64,000 bases of DNA from Pelagibacterium xiamenense (GTDB lineage Bacteria; Pseudomonadota; Alphaproteobacteria; Rhizobiales; Devosiaceae): contig NZ_JAJOYS010000002.1 in the NCBI RefSeq assembly GCF_021166475.1, positions 868,001 through 932,000 of the forward strand, given 5' to 3'. Shown piece by piece: positions 57,740 to 64,000 of this stretch. The notes below the pieces were generated by a model. The model ran no database searches and was not told the DNA's origin. It worked only from the letters and a program-made list of their open reading frames with translations. Positions within the stretch are counted from its first letter, which is position 1; every line of letters starts with the position of its first letter. Position numbers and translations under genes: made by a program.

Positions 57740-58975
57740 TCAGGTCCATGTCCGCGGCTCGATGAAGATCAGCGCCGGGTTCTCCAGAAGCCGCTTGAAG
57801 CGCTGGATAAACTTGGCGGCATCGTAACCATCGACAATCCGGTGATCGAACGAGGATGAAAGGTTCATCATCGTGCGGATCGTCACGTGATTGTTGATGA
57901 CGACCGGGCGTCCCATGAGCTTGTTCGGCCCGATGATCGCGACCTCGGGATGGTTGATGACCGGAGTCGCAGCAACGCCCCCGAGCGCGCCGAGGCTGGT
58001 CAGCGTGATGGTCGAACCCGACAGTTCCTCGCGCAAGGCGGCGCCCTCCCGCGCCGCGTTGGTCACGCGGCTCATCTCGCGGGCGCAATCCCAGATATCG
58101 AGCGCCTCGACATGACGGACGACCGGCACGACCAGCCCGTCCGCGGTCTGGGTCGCGATGCCGATATGGATCGCCTCATGCTGATGCAGCACACCGGCTT
58201 CGTCGTCGTAGCGGGCGTTGATGTGCGGAAACTCGGGCAAAAGCTGCGCCAGGGCACGCATGAAGAACGGCAACAGCGTCAATTTGGGCTGAGCGCCCTG
58301 GCGCGCGGCGTTGATTTCCCGGCGCAGCCCCTCGAGGGCCGTCATGTCGCAATCTTCGACATAAGAGAAATGCGGAATGCGCCGCGCCGAGGTTTCCATT
58401 TTCTCCGCAATCCGGCGCCGCAAGCCAATGATGCGCACCTCGCGCACCCCGTGGCGCTCGCGGGCAATGGGCTTAGGCGCGCGGTCCTTGAGATAGGCGT
58501 CGAGATCGGCATCCGTGATGCGGCCCTCGGGACCAGTTCCCATCACGTCGGCTAGGTCGATCTCGAGATCCTCGGCGCGGCGACGCGTGGCTGGAGACGC
58601 AAGGATGACCTCAGGCTGTCCGTTTGCCTCCTCCGGCACCGAGGGTTCGGCGACGACGTCCTCCAGCTCTGCCTTTGCGGCCTCAGGTGGAGCTTCGTTC
58701 GGATTCTTATGCGCGGATTCTTCTGGAGCCTCGCCCTCGATCTCAAGCTCCACCAGCACCGAACCGACAGCGACCTTATCGCCCGGCTCGCCGTGTACGG
58801 CCAGGACCGTCCCGGTTACCGGCGATGTCATGTCGATCGTCGCCTTGTCGGTCATTACGTCGACGAGCGTCTGGTCTTCCTCGACCCAATCGCCAGGCTT
58901 GACGTACCAACCGGTGATTTCGGCCTCGGCCACGCCTTCACCGATATCGGGCAGCCGGAACGCAAAGGTCTTCAT
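57740..58975 (-). CDS. bkdB: Branched-chain 2-oxoacid dehydrogenase E2 (lipoyl acyltransferase)
   Basis: A 411-residue E2 with one lipoyl domain (lipoyl Lys44 in MTDKATID), an acidic linker (about 90-130), an E1/E3-binding domain ([32 protein letters not shown] in pieces) and the catalytic domain ending with [16 protein letters not shown]. It transfers the branched acyl group to CoA. Overlaps the E1 beta gene by ATGA and is 11 bp before ivd. Confidence 0.95.
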   Translation of the reverse strand: MKTFAFRLPDIGEGVAEAEITGWYVKPGDWVEEDQTLVDVMTDKATIDMTSPVTGTVLAVHGEPGDKVAVGSVLVELEIEGEAPEESAHKNPNEAPPEAAKAELEDVVAEPSVPEEANGQPEVILASPATRRRAEDLEIDLADVMGTGPEGRITDADLDAYLKDRAPKPIARERHGVREVRIIGLRRRIAEKMETSARRIPHFSYVEDCDMTALEGLRREINAARQGAQPKLTLLPFFMRALAQLLPEFPHINARYDDEAGVLHQHEAIHIGIATQTADGLVVPVVRHVEALDIWDCAREMSRVTNAAREGAALREELSGSTITLTSLGALGGVAATPVINHPEVAIIGPNKLMGRPVVINNHVTIRTMMNLSSSFDHRIVDGYDAAKFIQRFKRLLENPALIFIEPRTWT

Positions 58976-59991
58976 GCTACCGCCTCCGCACAATGCTGGA
59001 GCGCCTTGCCGACGCGGATCGGACCGGGGAAATAGTCCCATTCAAATGCATGCGGATATGGGGTGTCCCAGCCGCAAACGCGTTCGATGGGCGCGCGCAG
59101 GTGGTAAAAGCACCGCTCCTGGATCAAGGCGGAGAGTTCGGCGCCGAAGCCGCCATAGCGCGAGGCCTCGTGAACAATCACGCAGCGCCCTGTCTTTTTG
59201 ACCGATGCCACGACGGTATCGATGTCGAGTGGCACGATCGAGCGCAGATCGATGAGTTCCGCATCCACCCCGGTCTCCTTGATCGCCGCTGCCGAGACAT
59301 GCACCATCGTGCCGTAGGCGAGCACGGTCACCTCCTTGCCGGGGCGCACGACGGCGGCGGAGCCCAGCGGAACCGTGTAATGCCTTGCCGGAACGTCGCC
59401 TGCCGGATGCTCAGCCCAGGTCTTGAGCGGCTTGTCATAGTGGCCGTCGAACGGGCCGTTGTAGATGCGTTTGGGCTCAAGGAAGATCACCGGATCGTCC
59501 TCCTCGATCGCAGCGAGCAGCAGGCCCTTGGCATCGTAGGGGTTGGACGGAATAACCGTCTTCAGCCCCGTCACATGGGCGAAGATCGCCTCGGGGCTTT
59601 GCGAATGCGTCTGTCCGCCGAAAATCCCCCCGCCATAGGGCGAGCGCACCGTGATCGGGCACCAGAATTCCCCGTTCGAGCGGTATCGCAATCGCGCCGC
59701 TTCAGAGACGAGTTGATCGTAGGCAGGCAGGATATAATCGGCGAACTGGATCTCGATGATGGGCCGGAGGCCATAAGCGCCCATGCCGATTGCCGTTGCC
59801 ACGATGCCGCCTTCGGAGATCGGCGCATCGAAGCAACGGGTCAGCCCGTGCTTTTGCTGCAAGCCTTCAGTCACGCGAAAGACCCCGCCGAAATAACCCA
59901 CATCTTCGCCGAAGACCAGCGTGTCCGGGTCGGTCGCCAGCTTGATGTCGAGGGCGGAATTGAGCGCCTGGATCATGTTCATATTGGGCAT
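58972..59991 (-). CDS. bkdA2: Branched-chain 2-oxoacid dehydrogenase E1 beta subunit
   Basis: A 339-residue thiamine-dependent E1 beta: NMIQALNSALDIKLATDPDTLVFGEDVGYFGGVFRVTEGLQ in pieces, EGGIVATAIGMGAYGLRPIIEIQFADYI and IDLRSIVPLDIDTV. Forms the decarboxylase heterotetramer with BkdA1. Two bases separate its start from the E1 alpha stop. Confidence 0.96.
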   Translation of the reverse strand: MPNMNMIQALNSALDIKLATDPDTLVFGEDVGYFGGVFRVTEGLQQKHGLTRCFDAPISEGGIVATAIGMGAYGLRPIIEIQFADYILPAYDQLVSEAARLRYRSNGEFWCPITVRSPYGGGIFGGQTHSQSPEAIFAHVTGLKTVIPSNPYDAKGLLLAAIEEDDPVIFLEPKRIYNGPFDGHYDKPLKTWAEHPAGDVPARHYTVPLGSAAVVRPGKEVTVLAYGTMVHVSAAAIKETGVDAELIDLRSIVPLDIDTVVASVKKTGRCVIVHEASRYGGFGAELSALIQERCFYHLRAPIERVCGWDTPYPHAFEWDYFPGPIRVGKALQHCAEAVA

Positions 59992-59993
59992 CG

Positions 59994-61223
59994 TCAGACC
60001 CCTGCCTCGCGCCGCTGCTCGAGGATGCGCCAGTCTGGCTCATGGAACACGTCCTCGAACATCTCGCGCACGTTGGGCTTCGATTGCCCGAGCGTGCCGA
60101 CGGCTTCCGCCTGCCTGGAGGCGGCCTTCACCGTTTCAGTCAATTCCTCCGTGAGGGCCGCATGCCGGTCCTCGTTCCACTCGCCGATGGCAATGAGATG
60201 GGATTTCAGACGTTCGAGCGGATCGCCCAAGGGCCAGAGACGCGCCTCCTCGTCGGGACGATAGCGGGTGGGATCGTCGCTAGTGGAATGGCCGGCGGCA
60301 CGATAAGTGAACAGTTCGATCAGCGTCGGACCGTTATTGGTCCGCGCGCGCTCGGCAGCCCATTCGGTGGCCGCAAAAACGGCGAGAAAATCGTTGCCGT
60401 CCACGCGCAGCCCGGGGATTCCGTAGGCGATCGCCTTGGCGGCAAAAGTCGTCTCGTTGCCCCCCGCGATGCCGGAAAAACTCGAAATCGCCCACTGGTT
60501 GTTGGTGACGCACAGGACGACCGGAGCATGGTAGACCGACGCGAACGTCAGCGCTTCGTGGAAGTCGCCCTCCGCAGTGGTTCCCTCCCCGACATGGCCG
60601 ATGGCGATCTTGTCGTCGCCCTTGAAGGCCGACGCCATGGCCCAGCCGACAGCATGACCGAACCGTGATCCGACATTGCCCGAGAGCGAATAGAACCCGT
60701 ATTCGCGCGCCGAATAGAGGATCGGCAATTGCCGTCCGCGCAAGGGATCGCGCTCGTTGGAATAAATCTGGTTGCACAGGTCGAGCAGTGGATAGTCCCG
60801 CGCCATCAGCCAGGCGAGCATGCGATAGGTGGGAAAGCACATATCCTCGCGCCCCATGACGAGCGCCTGCGCCGCCCCGATCGCCTCTTCGCCCAGCGAG
60901 CGCATGTAAAAGCTTGTCTTGCCTTGCCGGTGCGCGCGAAACATGCGGTCGTCGAAGACCCGGGTCAAAAGCATCGCCCGCAGCCCCTGCCTCAAAACGT
61001 CTGGCATAAGGCGCGGGTCCCACGGCCCAACCGCCCTGTGCTTCTCGTCGAGCACGCGAATGAGGCTATAGGGCAAATCCCGCATCCCGGCCTCGGGGTC
61101 GGCAATATCGGGCCGGCGGACGTCCCCGGCCGGTGGAACCCGAACATGAGAAAAATCCGGCGCGTCGCCCGGACGGGCCCACGGCTCGGGTATACGCAGG
61201 CGCAGCGGCGGCCTGTTGGACAT
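59994..61223 (-). CDS. bkdA1: Branched-chain 2-oxoacid dehydrogenase E1 alpha subunit
   Basis: A 409-residue thiamine diphosphate-binding subunit; the cofactor motif runs from GEGTTAEGDFHEAL to VTNNQWAIS. RSLGEEAIGAAQALVMGREDMCFPTYR and the phosphorylation-loop-like YRAAGHSTSDDPTRYR are typical. The N-terminal 60 residues (RPPLRLRIPEPWARPG) are a bacterial BkdA1 extension. ATG 61223 has a GGAGGGC site. First gene of the operon, divergent from the Lrp-type gene. No E3 (lpdV) gene is in the operon. Confidence 0.96.
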   Translation of the reverse strand: MSNRPPLRLRIPEPWARPGDAPDFSHVRVPPAGDVRRPDIADPEAGMRDLPYSLIRVLDEKHRAVGPWDPRLMPDVLRQGLRAMLLTRVFDDRMFRAHRQGKTSFYMRSLGEEAIGAAQALVMGREDMCFPTYRMLAWLMARDYPLLDLCNQIYSNERDPLRGRQLPILYSAREYGFYSLSGNVGSRFGHAVGWAMASAFKGDDKIAIGHVGEGTTAEGDFHEALTFASVYHAPVVLCVTNNQWAISSFSGIAGGNETTFAAKAIAYGIPGLRVDGNDFLAVFAATEWAAERARTNNGPTLIELFTYRAAGHSTSDDPTRYRPDEEARLWPLGDPLERLKSHLIAIGEWNEDRHAALTEELTETVKAASRQAEAVGTLGQSKPNVREMFEDVFHEPDWRILEQRREAGV

Positions 61224-61310
61224 GCTGCCCTCCTCCCAGATAGCACCATTCCGATAGCCTGCATGATACAACTAATACGGAGGGATACGGCGACCTATCT
61301 TCTTGCCATT

Positions 61311-61320
61311 TTGGCCAAAC
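61311..61320. promoter_or_regulatory. Perfect palindrome in the bkd divergent promoter region
   Basis: TTTGGCCAAA is a perfect 10-bp palindrome, about 90 bp before bkdA1 and 48 bp before the Lrp-type gene, in an AT-rich gap that would suit Lrp/BkdR binding. Function is a guess from position. Confidence 0.3.
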
Positions 61321-61367
61321 CCGAGTATCCATCTCCTATATCGTGCACCAAATTTAGGACAATTATT

Positions 61368-61820
61368 TTGGACGATATGGATCGCAAGATTCTCAGGGTC
61401 GTTCAGAACGACAGTACCGCCTCGATCGCCGAGATGGCTGACGCGGTCGGCCTGTCCCACACCCCGTTCTGGCGGCGTTTGAAAAAGCTCGAGGCCGAGG
61501 GCGTGATCCGCGAGCGCGTCGCCATTTTGGACGCCGAAAAGCTCGGGCTCGGCATCACCGTTTTCGCGAACGTAAAGCTCCGGCAGCACGACGAAGATAC
61601 GCTGGAAGCGTTCGAGCGCGAGGTTGCAGAATTCCCTGAGGTGGTCGAGTGCTTCTCGATGAGCGGGGAGACGGACTACGTGGTCCGGGCCCTGGTGCGA
61701 TCCATCGAGGAGTATGAGCGGCTACTGAAGCGCAAGCTTCTGCACCTGCCAGGCGTTGTCGCGATCAACTCGCATTTCGCCCTCAAGTGCATCAAGCTGA
61801 CAACCCGATTGCCAGTTTGA
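61368..61820 (+). CDS. bkdR: Lrp/AsnC family regulator, BkdR-like
   Basis: A 150-residue regulator: HTH KILRVVQNDSTASIAEMADAVGLSHTPFWRRLKKLEAEGVI in pieces, then a RAM ligand domain (ECFSMSGETDYVVRALVRSIEEYERLLKRKLLHLPGV). It resembles P. putida BkdR and lies divergently from bkdA1 as there; BkdR activates bkd genes in response to branched-chain amino acids. TTG 61368 (AGGA 8 bp before) places LDD at the start as in BkdR; ATG 61377 is the alternative. Confidence 0.88.
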   Translation: MDDMDRKILRVVQNDSTASIAEMADAVGLSHTPFWRRLKKLEAEGVIRERVAILDAEKLGLGITVFANVKLRQHDEDTLEAFEREVAEFPEVVECFSMSGETDYVVRALVRSIEEYERLLKRKLLHLPGVVAINSHFALKCIKLTTRLPV

Positions 61821-61915
61821 CCCCCACCGGGTGGAAGCCAGCAAGGCACGAACCGGGTTAACGCCGGTGAACGACGCGGCTCAACACGAGCCACGTCGAT
61901 GCACCGGCTTGAGTT

Positions 61916-62953
61916 TCAGGTGCTTGGATCTTTGGACTGGAGGGCCGAAACGATCTCCTTGTTGGTGATCGACCCGACAGGCGAACCCTCGGTATCGGTG
62001 ACACCTACGACTTCGGCCCCTGTCGAGAGGCTGTCGATCACCTCGGCCACAGGCGTTTCCACATGCACTTCGGTCTGCGCCGAAGGCATCGGAGTTTCCA
62101 GCATCACATCCCCCGCCGTCAGGACGTTGAGCGGGTTCATATGCGTGACGAAATCCTCGACGTACGCGTTGACGGGATTGGCTATGATCTCTTGCGGTGT
62201 GCCGCATTGCACGATCCGCCCACCCTCCATGATCGCGATCCGATTGCCCAGCTTGAACGCTTCGTCGAGGTCGTGCGAGACGAAAATGATCGTGCGCTTG
62301 AGCTTTGCCTGAAGCTCCAGAAGCTCGTCCTGCAGCCGCGTACGAATGAGCGGATCGAGCGCCGAGAACGGCTCGTCCATCAGAAGGATCGGTGCCTTGG
62401 TGGCAAAGGCGCGGGCCAGCCCGACGCGCTGCTGCATTCCGCCCGAAAGCTCGCTCACCTTGCTGGCGGCCCATTCCGAAAGACCCACGAGCTCGAGTTC
62501 CTCGCGCACTTTCTCCTCGCGTTCGGCACGGCTCATGCCGCCCAACTCCAGTCCCAGCGCAACGTTGTCGAGGACGTTGCGCCAGGGCAGCAGGCCGAAC
62601 TGCTGGAAAACCATCGCGACGCATTCCCGGCGCAGCCGCAAAAGCTCATCCTGGGAGCAGCTGGCCGGATCGCAGGACCAGCCGTCGGACGAAACAGTGA
62701 CCGTTCCGCGCACCACCGGGTTAAGCCCGTTTACGGCACGCAGCAGGGTCGACTTGCCCGATCCCGAGAGCCCCATCAGGACGACGATTTCACCTTCCTC
62801 AACTTCGAGCGAACAATCGTGAACGCCGAGAATCTGATTCGTCTCCTGCTGGATGTCGGAACGGCTCTTGCCCTCGTCCATCAGGGGCAACGCCGCCTCC
62901 GGATTGTCCCCGAAAACGATGTTGACCTTATCGAATACGACAGCCTTGCTCAT
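61916..62953 (-). CDS. choV: Choline/glycine betaine ABC transporter ATP-binding protein
   Basis: A 345-residue ProV-like ATPase of the ChoV subgroup: N-terminal VNIVFGDNPEAALPLMDEGKSR, Walker A GLSGSGKST, FQQFGLLPWRNVLDNVALGLEL, signature LSGGMQQRVGLARAF, Walker B ILLMDEPFSALDPL, and a C-terminal CBS-like part (about 270-335, GVTDTEGSPVGSITNKEIV) that may sense ionic strength. It overlaps choW by ATGA (62950-62953). Confidence 0.95.
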   Translation of the reverse strand: MSKAVVFDKVNIVFGDNPEAALPLMDEGKSRSDIQQETNQILGVHDCSLEVEEGEIVVLMGLSGSGKSTLLRAVNGLNPVVRGTVTVSSDGWSCDPASCSQDELLRLRRECVAMVFQQFGLLPWRNVLDNVALGLELGGMSRAEREEKVREELELVGLSEWAASKVSELSGGMQQRVGLARAFATKAPILLMDEPFSALDPLIRTRLQDELLELQAKLKRTIIFVSHDLDEAFKLGNRIAIMEGGRIVQCGTPQEIIANPVNAYVEDFVTHMNPLNVLTAGDVMLETPMPSAQTEVHVETPVAEVIDSLSTGAEVVGVTDTEGSPVGSITNKEIVSALQSKDPST

Positions 62954-63789
62954 GTCTTGTCCTGTTGGATGCGCAGCATACGGTCGAGAATGATCGCAAC
63001 CACGACGATTATGAACCCGCTTTCAAAGCCAAGCGCGGTGTTGACCTGATTGAGCGCGCGCACCACCGGCACACCGAGCCCATCGGCGCCCACGAGCGCA
63101 GCGACCACGACCATCGAAAGCGACAGCATGATGGTCTGGTTAAGTCCTGCCATGATCTGCGGCAACGCATGGGGCAACTCGACCTTGCGCAGTTTCTGGC
63201 TGCTCGTGCCGCCGAACGCCTCGGCGGCCTCGAGCAATGGCGTCGGTGTCGAGGAAATTCCGAGGTAAGTCAGCCGGATCGGCGCAGGCACGACGAATAT
63301 CACCGTCGCGATCAGCCCCGGAACCATCCCGATACCAAAAAAGACGATTGCGGGAATGAGATAGACGAAGGTCGGCAGCGTCTGCATCAGATCGAGCACG
63401 GGCTGGATGAACCGGTACATACGAGGCCGGTGCGCCGCGGCAATGCCGATGGGTACGCCGATCGCCATACAAACAAGGCATGAGCAGATAACCAGCGTCA
63501 GACTCTCGGTCATCTCCTCCCAGTAATCCTGATTGACGATAAAGAGAAAACCGAGCCCGACGAAAAGACAGGTCTTCCAGTTGCGCTGCAAGAACCACGT
63601 AAGCGCCACGAAGATCGCAATGATGAAAAAGGGGTGCGGTGTCTGAAGGAGCCACAAAAGCCCATCGATCAGCGCCTCGGCGCCATCGGCAAGGATCTCG
63701 ATAACGCCTTCAAAATTGTCCTTCAGCCAGTCGAAAAACGCACTCGCCCAAGCGCCGACAGGTATCTTGTTTTCAGTCAGCCATTCCAA
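62950..63789 (-). CDS. choW: Choline/glycine betaine ABC transporter permease
   Basis: A 279-residue ProW-like inner-membrane permease with six to seven helices; typical MQTLPTFVYLIPAIVFFGIGMVPG, GISSTPTPLLEAAEAFG and ALVGADGLGVPVVRALNQVNT segments. No suitable ATG exists: TTG 63789 with GGGGG 7 bp before it yields EWLTENKIPVG, the usual ChoW N-terminus. It follows choX after 69 bp that contain a strong hairpin. Confidence 0.93.
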   Translation of the reverse strand: MEWLTENKIPVGAWASAFFDWLKDNFEGVIEILADGAEALIDGLLWLLQTPHPFFIIAIFVALTWFLQRNWKTCLFVGLGFLFIVNQDYWEEMTESLTLVICSCLVCMAIGVPIGIAAAHRPRMYRFIQPVLDLMQTLPTFVYLIPAIVFFGIGMVPGLIATVIFVVPAPIRLTYLGISSTPTPLLEAAEAFGGTSSQKLRKVELPHALPQIMAGLNQTIMLSLSMVVVAALVGADGLGVPVVRALNQVNTALGFESGFIIVVVAIILDRMLRIQQDKT

Positions 63790-63823
63790 TGGCCAGCCCC
63801 CTTTTTGGAAATGACATGGAACA

Positions 63824-63850
63824 CCAGCCCGGCCCACCGGGCCGGACTGG
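63824..63850 (-). other. Intercistronic hairpin after choX
   Basis: CCAGCCCGGCCC and GGGCCGGACTGG form a 12-bp stem with one mismatch and a 3-base loop, 8 bp after the choX stop and 34 bp before the choW start. No T-run. Same type and place as 6031-6055 and 25433-25457. Confidence 0.6.
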
Positions 63851-63858
63851 TAAAGCGA

Positions 63859-64000
63859 TTACAGTCCGAGTGCCTCGGTCACCGCAGCGGTCGCATCTCC
63901 GCCGTCAACCGTGGTGACGCCGTCGAGCCAGCTCAGCGGCAGATCGGAATTCGCCTGCATCCACTCGAGGGTGGCATCGTCGGCATCCATGCCCTCGTCG
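63859..64000 (-). CDS. choX: Choline/glycine betaine ABC transporter substrate-binding protein (C-terminal end only)
   Basis: The last 46 codons before TAA at 63859 read LEWMQANSDLPLSWLDGVTT and end in TEALGL. This matches the C-terminal helix region of ChoX/ProX-type receptors, where a conserved W-x-x-G-V precedes the end. The rest of the gene is beyond the window. The place before choW and choV supports the call. Confidence 0.8.
   Translation of the reverse strand, partial: DEGMDADDATLEWMQANSDLPLSWLDGVTTVDGGDATAAVTEALGL

Noticed and set aside
58993-60264. 423-codon open frame on the plus strand
   Set aside because: Antisense to the E1 genes; no recognisable domain.

Overview
The window looks like the chromosome of an alphaproteobacterium of the order Hyphomicrobiales (Rhizobiales), possibly a Devosia/Pelagibacterium-type organism (inference). 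The reasons are the pca genes in pcaDCHGB order with a divergent LysR-type pcaQ, an AraC-type pobR beside pobA, a choline-type choXWV ABC operon, the alphaproteobacterial form of the initiator tRNA, and GC-rich genes packed with ATGA start/stop overlaps. No rRNA, CRISPR array, phage, integrase or intact transposase gene was seen.

Layout. (1) 1-9243: an oligosaccharide-type operon read on the minus strand (family 5 binding protein, GHL6-like glycoside hydrolase, two permeases, double ATPase cut by the window edge) with a divergent LacI regulator. (2) 9463-16529: an IclR regulator divergent from a plus-strand operon for an unidentified organic acid (DUF6282 amidohydrolase, TAXI-type TRAP receptor, fused TRAP permease, FAH-fold enzyme, quinone oxidoreductase). 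(3) 17176-18171: a lone secreted metallo-beta-lactamase-fold hydrolase. (4) 18493-28978: a lower-GC block bounded by a 14-bp direct repeat, one copy of which covers the 3' end of tRNA-fMet. It carries a ROK regulator, a sugar ABC transporter, a BadF-type sugar kinase, a SIS isomerase/deaminase, a D-threonine-aldolase-like enzyme and a broken hsdM fragment, and reads as a relic genomic island. (5) 29281-35437: an aldo/keto reductase, a TetR-controlled ABC exporter operon and a GntR regulator. (6) 35465-43109: cytochrome bd genes cydABX divergent from cydDC, with two perfect FNR/FixK-type boxes between them, then a FhuF-like Fe-S protein. (7) 43148-51802: protocatechuate and 4-hydroxybenzoate catabolism (pcaDCHGB, pcaQ, pobR, pobA), a 2-hydroxyacid dehydrogenase and an AlkB dioxygenase. 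(8) 51829-61820: a leucine/branched-chain acid operon (bkdA1-bkdA2-bkdB-ivd-mccB-mccA-maoC-CoA lyase) with a divergent Lrp-type regulator. (9) 61916-64000: choVW and the end of choX.

How the genes work together. Most of the window is import plus catabolism of small carbon compounds: sugars, an unknown acid, aromatics to beta-ketoadipate, branched-chain amino acids, and choline. Each operon is paired with a local, usually divergent, regulator. The cyd genes add a high-affinity oxidase with its assembly transporter under apparent low-oxygen control.

The strongest points for follow-up are the tRNA-fMet island and its amino-sugar-like pathway with a D-amino-acid enzyme, the uncharacterised TRAP operon, the MaoC plus CitE-like lyase pair replacing the usual last two leucine enzymes, GC-rich hairpins placed directly after the binding-protein gene in three unrelated ABC operons, and a FhuF-like protein with unusual cysteine spacing next to cydDC.
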